From Leifsonia sp. ku-ls (GTDB taxonomy: Bacteria > Actinomycetota > Actinomycetes > Actinomycetales > Microbacteriaceae): a stretch of DNA of 56,897 nucleotides. A program made the position numbers and the translations under genes. The notes under the pieces were generated by a model. It was given only the letters and a program-made list of their open reading frames with translations, was not told the DNA's origin and made no database searches. Below, piece by piece: positions 15,398 to 23,761 of the stretch (position 1 is the first letter of the stretch; each line of letters opens with the position of its first letter). The stretch spans positions 1 to 56,897 of the forward strand of contig QKXI01000011.1 in NCBI GenBank assembly GCA_003367665.1, written 5' to 3'.

Positions 15398-15819
15398 CTA
15401 GCCGGCCTGTGTCGGGCGCTCGCGGAGCCAGTCGAGGAGGCCGCAGAGCACTGCGCCACCGATCGCGACCACGGCGATCCAATGCGCGACCGTGAGGTAG
15501 ACCGGGACGAGGACCGCTGTAGAGATCCGCTCTGCCAGTTGGGCAGGAGCGTGCGAGTCAGGAGAGGTACGCCGAAGCCCATGGCGACTGCGAGCAGGAG
15601 GAGGCCGGGCCAGTCGAGCTCGTCGACGCCGAAGAGTGTCGCTCGCTTGGTCTGATTCTTGGCCACGGTCTGACCATAGCTCTCGCCGTCGCTGCCACCT
15701 CGATCCGCCGGCCTTGCCTTCTCAACGGAATTCGTGTCCTCCTCGATCCCTGCGGTGTCAGGCGCAGGGGCCGGGGGTGCGGGGATCGGTCCCCGCTGGT
15801 CGGTGGGCGGCCGCGTCAC
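15398..15819 (-). pseudogene. Two-helix membrane protein gene with frameshift
   Basis: GTG 15819 overlaps the FHA gene stop (GTGA). The first frame gives a proline-rich cytoplasmic segment and a first membrane helix (WPGLLLLAVAMGFGVPLL). Near 15545 that frame degenerates into Ser/Arg repeats, while the -1 frame continues with a second, clearly hydrophobic helix (LVPVYLTVAHWIAVVAIGG) and stops naturally at 15398. The span of 422 nt is not a multiple of three. A single-base indel, in nature or in assembly, is the simplest reading. The product would be a small membrane partner of the FHA protein. Confidence 0.65.
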
Positions 15820-16667
15820 AGCGTGCTCACGATGAACGTCACGTCGCCGATTTCTACGGTGCTGCCAGCCTCGACCTCGTACCGGCGCCCGGGGTCGCAG
15901 ATCCGGCCGACGCCGTGCGGGGTGACAAGGACTGTTCCATTGGAGGACCACCGGTCTGAGATCCAGAGGGTTCCGTTCTCGATGCCCAGCTCGAGGTGGG
16001 TCTTCGATACCGAGCGCTCGGGATCGGAGACGGTGATGAGGCGGGGCGACTCGTCACCGGGCTGCGGTGTCGGTCGTCGACCGAGGATCGAGTGGCCGAC
16101 CACCTGGTGATCCTCGCCGTTGCTGAACGTGAGTCGGAATCGCGCGCGCGGGGCGCGCACGACGATGCGGGTCTGGTCGACCCCATCTGCGAGCGTGGTA
16201 GGGGTTGGCTCGGGCAGTGCAGGCGGCACGAATGCCGCCTGCTGTGGTTCTGGAAGTGCAGGTTCAGGTGACCGTCCCCGTGAAGTCTGGCCCGGCTCGA
16301 CGTCGGGGATGGGAGTCGCTTCTGGTACCGGGTCCAGGCTGAGCAGGGCGGCTGCACCAGCGGTGTGCGCCGTGGCTCGCTTGGGGAGTGCGGTGACGTT
16401 CGATGGACGAGACTTCGATGCACGGGAGACTCGGGCGGGTCGGGATTGGATTGGGGGAGGCGAGCCGATGGGCGCCTCATCGGCTGTCTCGATGGGCTGC
16501 TCATCGGCCTCAGCGACGGGAGCGTCGTCATCCTCGGCACGCAGTTCGAGCCGGGTGGTGGCGGCGGCGTCGCCTTCTGCCGCACGAGTGAGGAGGACCG
16601 CGCTGCCGCACTCGATGCAGCTGCGGGCGGCGGGTGAGAGTTGGCTGCCGCAGACTCGGCAGTTCAT
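15816..16667 (-). CDS. FHA-domain protein with N-terminal zinc ribbon
   Basis: 283 aa. The N-terminus has CRVCGSQLSPAARSCIECG, a double-CxxC zinc ribbon. A long acidic/proline-rich linker (residues 30-165) follows, then a C-terminal FHA fold with GRRPTPQPGDESPRL, SVSKTHLEL and SSNGTVL, the Arg, Ser-x-x-His and Asn-Gly that bind phosphothreonine. It therefore should dock on threonine-phosphorylated partners of a Ser/Thr kinase. It overlaps the upstream HTH gene (ATGA) and the downstream membrane gene (GTGA), making a three-gene coupled operon. No kinase is in the window. Confidence 0.85.
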   Translation of the reverse strand: MNCRVCGSQLSPAARSCIECGSAVLLTRAAEGDAAATTRLELRAEDDDAPVAEADEQPIETADEAPIGSPPPIQSRPARVSRASKSRPSNVTALPKRATAHTAGAAALLSLDPVPEATPIPDVEPGQTSRGRSPEPALPEPQQAAFVPPALPEPTPTTLADGVDQTRIVVRAPRARFRLTFSNGEDHQVVGHSILGRRPTPQPGDESPRLITVSDPERSVSKTHLELGIENGTLWISDRWSSNGTVLVTPHGVGRICDPGRRYEVEAGSTVEIGDVTFIVSTL

Positions 16668-17032
16668 CGGCGTGCTCCGTGGCCGACCCGGGCGAAGAGC
16701 CCCAGCGAGGGGTGCTCGTGACGCCAGTTCTCGTTGTTCAGGTGCACGGCGGGAGAGTCGACGTGTGACCAGACTTCGTGATGGATCTGGTCGAAGATGC
16801 CGCGCGCTGCAGCGTTGCCGGGTGCCGGGAACGAGATATCGCTGCGGAGCTGCACTTCGACCTGCGCGACGGTAAGCCCCGTCTCGGTTGCGATCTCCTC
16901 GTGGGTCATGTGTCGGCTGAGCTGCTTTACAGCGTTGCGGAGGGCGAGGTCGCACGCCTGTCGACTGGCCCGTCGGAGGACCGCCGCCCGTCGTGCTGCC
17001 TCGACCAGGTCCTGAGGGTCTAGTGCGTTCAT
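16664..17032 (-). CDS. HTH DNA-binding protein, 122 aa
   Basis: Start ATG 17032. A basic helical N-terminus is followed by a clear helix-turn-helix (MTHEEIATETGLTVAQVEVQL, residues 42-62), as in sigma-like or LuxR-type winged proteins. The C-terminal part contains HHEVW and histidines and is unfamiliar. First gene of the HTH-FHA-membrane operon (ATGA overlap to the next gene), so it may regulate that operon. Confidence 0.7.
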   Translation of the reverse strand: MNALDPQDLVEAARRAAVLRRASRQACDLALRNAVKQLSRHMTHEEIATETGLTVAQVEVQLRSDISFPAPGNAAARGIFDQIHHEVWSHVDSPAVHLNNENWRHEHPSLGLFARVGHGARR

Positions 17033-17163
17033 CGTCCCGCCTTTCGCTATAGGAGCCGTTGGGCCGTGTCGCTGGTTCTTGTCGGCGACCCCCCGAAAGC
17101 GGCGCGCAGACTTTCGGCGGGGCCGGCCTGGAGCTGGCGGTTCTCGCGGCGTACGGTGCGGGC

Positions 17164-17391
17164 ATGCCTAGAGGAGACGTTGAGACCTTCCACGAGAACG
17201 GTGCCTGGCACAACCGCATCGAGGGCACTGGTGAGAGCGTGGGCCGCGCCCACAGCAAGCGCGAGGATGCCGTCGCCGAGGGGCGCGCGGAAGCGGAGAG
17301 GCGCAAGGTAGAGCACATCGTGCACAACCTGGATGGGCGGATCGGTGACCGATCCAGCCATGGGAACGACCCTCGCAACATCCCGGGCTGA
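17164..17391 (+). CDS. DUF2188 protein, 75 aa
   Basis: ATG 17164 opens MPRGDVETFHENGAWHN, followed by GRAHSKREDAVAEGRAEAERRKVEHIVHNLDGRI. This is the DUF2188 pattern: a strand with NxxxW, a helix of A/E/R, a HxxxG-I end. Family function is unknown. There is no ribosome site; TACGGT ends 6 nt before the ATG, so translation may be leaderless. Confidence 0.75.
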   Translation: MPRGDVETFHENGAWHNRIEGTGESVGRAHSKREDAVAEGRAEAERRKVEHIVHNLDGRIGDRSSHGNDPRNIPG

Positions 17392-17425
17392 CCGTAGCGA
17401 CGGTGGTCCGATCTAGCCTGGATGC

Positions 17426-17719
17426 ATGCACATTCGGGGCCTGATCCAATCCAACGTGGTCGACGAAATCACCGCCGAGGCCGACGATGCTCAGTCGGCG
17501 CGCGCGCTTATCGAGGCGCAGGTGCCCGACGGGTACGAGCTGATCCAGGTTCATAACTCGATGCCGCGGGGCGGCCGGGTCATTGCGACCGGACGCATCC
17601 GTAGCGCCGCCACTCGGGAGCTCGATGCCGAGGGCCAGGATTACCGGAGCGCACGCGAGGCTCTGGAGGCGTCCATCCCCTCCGATCACCGTCTGCTGTA
17701 CGTGCTCTCCGTCGACTGA
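17426..17719 (+). CDS. Hypothetical protein, 97 aa
   Basis: ATG 17426 (the second of two close ATGs) with TAGCCT ending 6 nt upstream and no Shine-Dalgarno, a leaderless layout like its neighbour. The product seems to hold two repeats of the same fold: a segment with SARALIEAQVPDGYELIQVH and one with SAREALEASIPSDHRLLYVL, so an internal duplication of about 45 residues is likely. No family recognised; soluble. Confidence 0.65.
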   Translation: MHIRGLIQSNVVDEITAEADDAQSARALIEAQVPDGYELIQVHNSMPRGGRVIATGRIRSAATRELDAEGQDYRSAREALEASIPSDHRLLYVLSVD

Positions 17720-17759
17720 GCGGGGCCCGCCCGGGAGCGGAACTCAAGAAGAGCGGCCG

Positions 17760-18011
17760 TTAGTCCTTGCTCTGACGCGCCTCAAACTTGCGGCGGCCCA
17801 CCTCGACCAGCGCGAAGCCCACCGCCAATGGCACTGCGCCGATCGCGGCTGCGATCAACACGTCGGACGATGAGAGCGCGCCGACTGCGATGTTCCGGGC
17901 CAGGGCGTAGCCGAAGCCGAGAGCGACGCCGACGACGAGGCCAGCGTAGGCGAATGCCCACCATCCGGAGTCTTCAGGTAGCTCGACGGTTTCCTTCTTC
18001 GATCGCAGCAC
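17760..18011 (-). CDS. Small two-helix membrane protein, 83 aa
   Basis: GTG 18011 with GAAAGGATCC upstream. Two hydrophobic helices (residues 18-40 and 49-68) flank a short loop; both ends are charged. Probably a cytoplasmic-membrane protein. No family recognised; convergent with the 17426 gene and downstream of the RES toxin on the same strand. Confidence 0.65.
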   Translation of the reverse strand: MLRSKKETVELPEDSGWWAFAYAGLVVGVALGFGYALARNIAVGALSSSDVLIAAAIGAVPLAVGFALVEVGRRKFEARQSKD

Positions 18012-18072
18012 GGCTGGATCCTTTCACGAGGGGCGGACATTGCGGTGCGGCATTGCCCAGACGGCAAGACGC

Positions 18073-18681
18073 CTAGATGACGGTCAGAGACTTGAGCGTG
18101 GGCGGGCCGGCCACGACCATGCCGGACGCTTCGCAGGCCTCCGGTCCGGTCATGTGGCGCGCCTCAGCGAAGCGTGGGCCAGGAGAGCCGGCGCTGCCGA
18201 ACAGGGCCAGCGCCGTCACGCTTCCGGTGGTGTAGGCGGAGGCGTAGTAGATCCCCTCGAACGAGTTCGCCTGGATGGTCTCCGCCCACTGCTGCGGGAT
18301 CGCGTAATCCTCCATGGTGACCAGCTCGCGTACGATCCCGAATCGAACCGCGCGCTCGGAGCTGACCGCAGCGCACTTGTAGTCGACCGGTGCCGCCATG
18401 GTCGAGACCTGGAAGGAGTCGGCCAGCGCTCGCGAGACGACATTCGACGCGCTCACGGCGTCTCGGACCTTCTCGCGCACCGCGGTCTCGACCTTGGTCG
18501 CTGCGTAGCAGGTTCCCGACGGGGCCGGGAGGTTGAAGCGGCCGTTGCGGCTGCTGTCGAACCACCATGCGCCGCGCGCTGTGTTGTGCGCCCGGTACAT
18601 CTGGGTCTCTGCGGACACAGTGTGTCGCGGCATCCTGCGGTAATCCTGCCCCGGGACCGGCGCCCCCTGAGTGGCGGTCAC
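18073..18681 (-). CDS. RES-domain toxin
   Basis: 202 aa. The RES signature residues are visible: Arg in MYRAHN (residue 30), Tyr in CYAA (59), Glu in TAVREKV (70), and a later Ser-containing loop (ASAYTTGS). RES toxins such as MbcT and ParT-type enzymes consume NAD+ or modify proteins to arrest growth. Its GTG start overlaps the antitoxin stop (GTGA), the standard antitoxin-first order. Expected to act in the cytoplasm and be neutralised by direct binding. Confidence 0.85.
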   Translation of the reverse strand: MTATQGAPVPGQDYRRMPRHTVSAETQMYRAHNTARGAWWFDSSRNGRFNLPAPSGTCYAATKVETAVREKVRDAVSASNVVSRALADSFQVSTMAAPVDYKCAAVSSERAVRFGIVRELVTMEDYAIPQQWAETIQANSFEGIYYASAYTTGSVTALALFGSAGSPGPRFAEARHMTGPEACEASGMVVAGPPTLKSLTVI

Positions 18682-19259
18682 GCGGCCCAGCTCGCAGCCG
18701 TGCGCTCAGCAGCCTTCACGACCGCCTCGACCTCGCCGGCGATCAACCGGTCGATGTTCCGCCGGTTTCGGCTCGCCCCGTCCTCGGACGCTTGGTCAGG
18801 GACCGCAGTGTTCAGCCACTGCGCCCAGGTCCACTCGTCGTCGATGCCGCGTCGAAGCTCGCTGAGCACATCACGCATGCCGGGAACGATCGCGCCGTTC
18901 ACGACCTGGAACGCCGGGTACACCGTCTGGCCGTCCGCGGTGCGCAGCCGCAGCAGCCTCAACTCGGCGACGGCCTTGGAGACGGCCGCGCGGCCGCGTC
19001 TCAGCTCCTTCTGCAGCGATCCGCTGGTGTAGCAGGGTCCAACGATTTCCGCCCACGGGCTCGTCGCGATCGGCAGCCGCTCTACGACCTGCTCGGCGAT
19101 CTCGTCGGCGTCGCCGAGGTTGGTCAGTTCTTCGCCACGGTCGACGCGCTCGAGAAGTCGCGCACGGACCGCGGCCACGATATCGTCCACCGCGTGCTCC
19201 TGCGCCTGGCGCGGCCCGGCCGTCCGCCGGCGACGACGTTCTGGTGCTGCAGTGCTCAT
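18678..19259 (-). CDS. RES-partner antitoxin with HTH, 193 aa
   Basis: ATG 19259 with GGAGGTCACCC upstream. The middle holds SGSLQKELRRGRAAVSKAV, a helix-turn-helix, followed by LRLRTADGQTVYPAFQ and a helical C-terminus (PWAEIVG, WTWAQWLNTA). This is the layout of Xre/MbcA/ParS-type antitoxins paired with RES toxins. It should bind and block the toxin and repress its own promoter, where four TGTCAAC repeats lie. Confidence 0.8.
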   Translation of the reverse strand: MSTAAPERRRRRTAGPRQAQEHAVDDIVAAVRARLLERVDRGEELTNLGDADEIAEQVVERLPIATSPWAEIVGPCYTSGSLQKELRRGRAAVSKAVAELRLLRLRTADGQTVYPAFQVVNGAIVPGMRDVLSELRRGIDDEWTWAQWLNTAVPDQASEDGASRNRRNIDRLIAGEVEAVVKAAERTAASWAA

Positions 19260-19272
19260 GGGTGACCTCCCG

Positions 19273-19320
19273 TGTCAACTATGTCAACCAATTCTTCAGC
19301 AAGATGTCAACCATGTCAAC
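19273..19320 (-). promoter_or_regulatory. Antitoxin promoter with four TGTCAAC repeats
   Basis: TGTCAAC occurs at 19273-19279, 19282-19288, 19305-19311 and 19314-19320: two pairs at 9-bp pitch, pairs 32 bp apart. On the minus strand each reads GTTGACA, so -35 boxes (TTGACA) lie inside the operator. TTGACA followed 17 bp later by AAGAAT is a plausible promoter. The array suits cooperative autorepression by the antitoxin. Confidence 0.75.
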
Positions 19321-19623
19321 CGACATTTACTCACGAGAAACGGCAAGAGCGACAGTCGCGGGGAGCGAGGTGAGGAGCGGAGCCGCGCGACGATGCAGTC
19401 CAGCAACCTCAGCGTGACAGCGCCGTCCAGTGCGCCATTAACTCCTCTCTCATCGCCGCCGCACCGTACGCCGCCGGCAGTAGAGATGCCGATAGGGCGA
19501 CAACCGCCTCGAGCATCGGCTCGCATGTCAGTCGAATACAGGTGCGCGAACCAGAACGCGAATACCTCGCTGGGTCCCTCACAGGTCTACTGGATACGCT
19601 GAGTCCCGAAAGAGGAGGTCGGA
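19321..19623. other. Intergenic junction, no gene seen
   Basis: About 300 bases between the toxin-antitoxin promoter and the copper cluster. Gene strand and content change here, so it may be a module junction, but no attachment site, integrase or inverted repeat was recognised. Confidence 0.4.
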
Positions 19624-19980
19624 ATGAGCGGGATACTCCGCGGAGTTCGCGTCGTACCGATCTTTCTGCTCCTTCTCGTCGCCGCGATGATCGCCGGCAT
19701 CGGCTTTGGCCACTCTTCTGACGCGGCACACGTGGGCGCCACCGCCTCATGCTCACAGCAGGTGAGTGTAGGCGACACATGCCCCGAACACAGCGATGCT
19801 GAATTTTGTGCGGCGCTGTGCGCGACAGCTGGCACCGCGACCCCGGTCGCCGATTTGACGGCAGCGCTCGGCGAGCAATTTGCTGTCGCACAGCCGGTGC
19901 CGGCCGCGGTCGCTGTTCAGAAACAACCTTCGCCGGCCGTGCCGCCGCCACTACACCTGCTGGGCGTACTTCGCATCTGA
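19624..19980 (+). CDS. Small secreted or membrane-anchored protein, 118 aa
   Basis: ATG 19624 with AAGAGGAGGTCGG upstream. A single N-terminal helix (IFLLLLVAAMIAGIGF) acts as signal or anchor. The exported part carries four cysteines (SCSQQ, DTCPEH, FCAALCA) and His, and the end is proline-rich with LLGVLRI. The shape resembles the protein at 47471 and, loosely, DUF6153 proteins. It opens the copper cluster, so a role in extracytoplasmic metal handling is a guess. Confidence 0.6.
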   Translation: MSGILRGVRVVPIFLLLLVAAMIAGIGFGHSSDAAHVGATASCSQQVSVGDTCPEHSDAEFCAALCATAGTATPVADLTAALGEQFAVAQPVPAAVAVQKQPSPAVPPPLHLLGVLRI

Positions 19981-20058
19981 GCACCATCCGTTCCGCGATT
20001 CTGCGTGTGCGCGCCCACGTTCGGCGAGCCACGATCTTGACGGTTTGTGAGGGTGAAG

Positions 20059-20256
20059 ATGGACGACTTTTGGACGAACGCTCTATGGTCTCTAACCCCG
20101 ACGGTGTTGGTGGGGTCGATTTTCTGGTTCGTGCTGCGCTCGATATTTCGTGCCGACCGCCGCGAACGTGAGGCTTATGCACGCGAAGAACAGCGGCAAC
20201 GTGCGCAACGCATGACTGCGGATCTGACGCAGCCTCCTAAAAAGGACGTGTCGTGA
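20059..20256 (+). CDS. Small membrane protein, 65 aa
   Basis: ATG 20059 chosen because GAGGGTGAAG precedes it; an in-frame GTG at 20047 is possible. One membrane helix (TPTVLVGSIFWFVLRSIF) is followed by a charged Arg/Glu/Gln helix. Its stop overlaps the copD start (GTGA), so it is likely an accessory of the CopD/CtaG unit. No family recognised. Confidence 0.6.
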   Translation: MDDFWTNALWSLTPTVLVGSIFWFVLRSIFRADRREREAYAREEQRQRAQRMTADLTQPPKKDVS

Positions 20257-22163
20257 CTGACGCAAGCTCTACGCGGACGGTGGGAACGCGTGCTGCAGTT
20301 CTCGCGGTTGCCACTCTTGCCATACCTGCCCTTGTCGCGGCGCTCGTTCTGTCGTTGCTGACGATCGCGCCTGACGGATCGGTCTTCGATCCGGGGCCGG
20401 TCGTCACGTACGGGCTACCGGCCGTCAAAGTGGTCGTGGACCTGGCAGCAGCTGCGACGATCGGAGTCTTGGTCGTTGCAGCCTTCTGTGTACCGGTCGG
20501 GTTGAGATCGTGGAACAGGCTCCTCGATATTGCGCCCTGGTGTTCTGGCTGTTGGCTTGTTGCGAGTTGCGTGGCGGCTGTGATGACCTCGATCAGTCTG
20601 ACGGGGCCGGTCGAGGTCAACATGCTCGGCTCTAGCCTCGCTCAGTTTTTCACGCAGATCGCGGTTGGCCAGGGATGGTTCGCAACGATCCTGATGACCG
20701 CGGTGATCAGTGTCCTGACTTTCGCAGCCCGTGGGCAGGGAGGTGTCGCGGCAGCGTTGCTGCTGGCGTTCATTGCACTGGTTCCGCTGGCCTTGCAGGG
20801 GCATGCCGCGGGCGCCGGGAACCATGTCACGGCGACGATCGCGCTGTGGCTGCACGTCGCGGGAGCTGCGGTATGGGTTGGAGGTCTGGCCGCTGTGACC
20901 TATGCCGCGGCTTTCGACGAGCGCTCATGGGTTGCGTTGGTGCGACGTTATTCGGCGATCGCGCTTGCAGGATTATGCGCGGTGACCATTTCCGGAATGG
21001 CAGGTGCCCTCGTCCGACTGTCGCAACCGGCGCAACTGTTGACAACAGACTATGGTCGGCTGCTGTCGTTGAAGCTTGTCGCACTGCTGCTTCTGGTCGG
21101 CTTGGGATGGCTGCAGCGAACCTGGGTGATTCGACGATTCGACTCCGCGGTTGTGCCCGGGCTGCAGCGCCGGCTCGCTTTCGGATCGCTCGCGCTCTGG
21201 GAGCTTCTGGTGATGGGCGTAGCGATGGGCGCAGGAGCCACCTTGTCTCGGACGGAAACCCCCGGTGGTCAGATCCTCTTAGCGACGAAGGCTGAGCAGC
21301 TAACCGGCGACCGGGTTCCCTATGCGCCGGGTGTCGCCCGGTTCCTTGACACATGGGTATTTGACGCCGCAGCGGTGTTCGGTGTGCTTCTTGGCCTCGG
21401 TGCTTACCTCTACGGTGTATGCGCTGCACGGCGACACGGTGGGTGGCCGCGGTCGCGGACAACCGCTGCGGTGCTAGCTGCCGTCGTCATCCTGTTCGCG
21501 TTCTGTTCGCTCCCCGGAGCGTATGCGACGTTTTCGTTCGCGGCGTACGCGGCGATGCTATTGCTGGGCGGAATGTTGGCAGCGGTTTTGGTTGTGGCCG
21601 CGCGGCCAGCACGGCTACTCCACATCGTCGTGGGACTGCGTGGGGATGGCAGCCTCGGTGCTCGCGAGTGGACAACCTGGATGCTGGGGGGCCGAGCTTT
21701 GACGGTGTCGTTACGGGCGCCGTGGTTGTCGGCTGCTGCGCTGGTTGCTCTGCTCGCCGCAGTGGTGTTGTCGCCCTGGTTGGGTTGGGCGGTACAGGAC
21801 CCGGTGGGCCGCGTGCTCACCACGTTATTGCTGTTCGGGGTGACGTCACTCTTCGCGGTGTCTGTGTTGCGTACCGCCGGTGGAGGTCAACGGTTGATGA
21901 CTCAGGCGGTCGGGATCGCGATGGCGGTGGTCTTGGCGGTGGGCTTGATCGCGGTCGTCGTCGCCTTCCTCCCCGGGGGTGTGCTTCCGGCGTGGTACGG
22001 AGTGACAATGCCAGCGCTAGGCGTGACACCTGCGGTTGATCAACTCATCGGGGCCGTGCTGCTGTGGGCTATCGCCGCCGTCGCCGTGTTTGCGCTTCTG
22101 TTGGTCTTGGGTCGGCGGGTTATTGAATCCCGGTCGGAGGGGCCGGGGGAGGAGCAGGCCTGA
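20253..22163 (+). CDS. copD: CopD-family copper import/resistance membrane protein
   Basis: 636 aa, longer than plain CopD. The protein is nearly all membrane helices, with His and Met residues on outer loops (GHAAGAGNHVTA) and the CopD-type WLHVAGAAVWVGGL segment in which His and Trp line a metal path. CopD works with periplasmic CopC to move copper across the membrane, often feeding cytochrome oxidase. In actinobacteria it is frequently fused or adjacent to CtaG, which follows 1 nt after its stop here. Starts by GTGA overlap with the small gene upstream. Confidence 0.85.
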   Translation: MTDASSTRTVGTRAAVLAVATLAIPALVAALVLSLLTIAPDGSVFDPGPVVTYGLPAVKVVVDLAAAATIGVLVVAAFCVPVGLRSWNRLLDIAPWCSGCWLVASCVAAVMTSISLTGPVEVNMLGSSLAQFFTQIAVGQGWFATILMTAVISVLTFAARGQGGVAAALLLAFIALVPLALQGHAAGAGNHVTATIALWLHVAGAAVWVGGLAAVTYAAAFDERSWVALVRRYSAIALAGLCAVTISGMAGALVRLSQPAQLLTTDYGRLLSLKLVALLLLVGLGWLQRTWVIRRFDSAVVPGLQRRLAFGSLALWELLVMGVAMGAGATLSRTETPGGQILLATKAEQLTGDRVPYAPGVARFLDTWVFDAAAVFGVLLGLGAYLYGVCAARRHGGWPRSRTTAAVLAAVVILFAFCSLPGAYATFSFAAYAAMLLLGGMLAAVLVVAARPARLLHIVVGLRGDGSLGAREWTTWMLGGRALTVSLRAPWLSAAALVALLAAVVLSPWLGWAVQDPVGRVLTTLLLFGVTSLFAVSVLRTAGGGQRLMTQAVGIAMAVVLAVGLIAVVVAFLPGGVLPAWYGVTMPALGVTPAVDQLIGAVLLWAIAAVAVFALLLVLGRRVIESRSEGPGEEQA

Positions 22164-22164
22164 G

Positions 22165-23103
22165 ATGGATGGGCCCGCCTACTTGCCCGATCGGGAGCCG
22201 AGCTTGGAGCTTTTCCTGGCGTGGGCTCCACAACCGATCCCACTTTTCCCGATGGTGGGTATCCTGCTCGCTCTCGGATACCTGTGCGGTGTGATGCTGT
22301 TGTTGCGTCGTCGTATCGTTTGGCCGTGGTGGCGGACCATCCTCTTCATCACCGGTTGCGGAGTTCTGGTTGCATTGACCGGCACAGCGCTGGAGGGTTA
22401 CGGCTACCGGATGTTCTCGGTGTTCATGTTTCAGCAGCTCACGCTGATGATGGCGATTCCACCGCTGCTGATTCTGGGAGCGCCGGGTACGCTTCTGCTG
22501 AAGGCGGCGCCTTCGAGAGGGCGGTGGCGTTTCGTTCGGCAGTTCGCCCTGACTGGTCTGCGTTCCCGGTTTGCGCGCTTGTTGCTGCATCCGGGCTTCA
22601 TGGTGCCGCTGTTTCTGATGGTGTTCTATGGCCTCTATTTCAGCGGCATCGCGTCGACGCTGCTGGGATCCGTGGCCGGCCACCTGTCGCTCGAGGCGGT
22701 GTTCCTGGGCGCTGGCATTCTGTTCACTCTGCCGTTGATTTCCCCAGATCCACTGCCACGTCGCCAGTCGCATTTTGGCCGTCTGCTGGACATGTTCATC
22801 GAGATGCCGCTTCACGCGTTCTTTGGGGTGATCGCGATGATGGCGACCATCCCGCTGGTGAGCTTCTTCGCGCGGCCACCGGCGGCCTGGAACATCGATG
22901 CCGTGGCCGATCAGCGTATCGCGGGCGCGCTGGCGTGGTCGTACGGTGAATTGCCATCGCTGATCATTGTGCTGATCCTGCTGTTCGCGTGGGCGTCTGA
23001 TGACACCCGCCGGGCAGAGGCTGCCGACCGGCGCAAGGATAGGGAAGGCGATCTAGAACTCGAAGCCTATAACGCGTGGCTATCGCGGCTGGGTCGTCGC
23101 TGA
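22165..23103 (+). CDS. ctaG: CtaG-type cytochrome oxidase assembly protein
   Basis: 312 aa from ATG 22165 (GGAGGAG 11 nt upstream). Seven or so membrane helices, with LTLMMAIPPLLILGAP, HPGFMVPLFLMVFYGLYF and EMPLHAFFGV typical of the caa3-oxidase CtaG family (Pfam Caa3_CtaG). The family is needed for copper insertion into cytochrome c oxidase. Direct continuation of the copD transcript; convergent with copC. Confidence 0.88.
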   Translation: MDGPAYLPDREPSLELFLAWAPQPIPLFPMVGILLALGYLCGVMLLLRRRIVWPWWRTILFITGCGVLVALTGTALEGYGYRMFSVFMFQQLTLMMAIPPLLILGAPGTLLLKAAPSRGRWRFVRQFALTGLRSRFARLLLHPGFMVPLFLMVFYGLYFSGIASTLLGSVAGHLSLEAVFLGAGILFTLPLISPDPLPRRQSHFGRLLDMFIEMPLHAFFGVIAMMATIPLVSFFARPPAAWNIDAVADQRIAGALAWSYGELPSLIIVLILLFAWASDDTRRAEAADRRKDREGDLELEAYNAWLSRLGRR

Positions 23104-23112
23104 GCGAGAAGG

Positions 23113-23748
23113 TTACGGTTTGCTGGCGCGTCGACGATTGAGTTCAATGGCAAGCCAGAGACCGCCGCCGGCGAGGATCAACACGGCGATGATGATGACG
23201 ATGACCAGCGCGATCGGCGTGCCGGATGACGCGTTCGCCGCGGTCGGGGCTGCTGTGGGCGAAGAGGCGGGTGAGGTGGTCGGCGTCGCGGAGGGGGTCG
23301 GTGCCGTGGTGACGCTGGGGGTAGCTGGGATAGGTCCGGCGTAGTTGAAGGTGTAGCTGCCGTCGATTGGATGACCGTCGGCGGAAACGGTGCGCCAGGA
23401 GACGGTGTATTCGCCTTGATCGGTCATCAGCACATCTCGCGACAGAGTGCGGTCCTGGGTTCGTAGCTCACCTGTCGTGACCTCATGGCCGCCAGGACCG
23501 ACCGCCTGGATGAGGATGCCACCCTGCAGGCCCCCGAGCGGCGCCTCGTTGAAGGTGAGAACGATCTGGTCCAACTTTTCGGTGACGGTTTGCCCTTGGG
23601 CGGGGTTGGATTCCGCGAGAGCATCGTGCGCTTGTGCGGGTGGGGCGGTGATGCAGTTGGCGACGAAGGCGAGTGCAACCACAGCGACGAGGGCGAGAAT
23701 CCTCCACAGCGAACGGCTGGGCTCGGTGGAGGCGCTGGTGGCAGTCAT
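23113..23748 (-). CDS. copC: CopC-type periplasmic copper protein, membrane-anchored
   Basis: 211 aa. N-terminal signal sequence ends PPAQA, so the mature protein starts with His (HDALAES), the N-terminal copper ligand of CopC. The beta-sandwich contains IVLTFNEAP, VSWRTVSADGHPIDG and YTFNY, all CopC hallmarks. A Thr/Ala/Pro spacer and a C-terminal membrane helix (residues 180-202) anchor it outside. It should hand copper to CopD. It lies just downstream of the CDF gene (13 nt gap), so may be co-transcribed with that pump. Confidence 0.88.
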   Translation of the reverse strand: MTATSASTEPSRSLWRILALVAVVALAFVANCITAPPAQAHDALAESNPAQGQTVTEKLDQIVLTFNEAPLGGLQGGILIQAVGPGGHEVTTGELRTQDRTLSRDVLMTDQGEYTVSWRTVSADGHPIDGSYTFNYAGPIPATPSVTTAPTPSATPTTSPASSPTAAPTAANASSGTPIALVIVIIIAVLILAGGGLWLAIELNRRRASKP

Positions 23749-23761
23749 CAATGGTCCCTGT

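Noticed and set aside
18073-19259. Toxin-antitoxin pair considered as part of a phage-defence island
   Set aside because: No restriction, CBASS, BREX or similar genes adjoin it; plasmid stabilisation is the simpler role.
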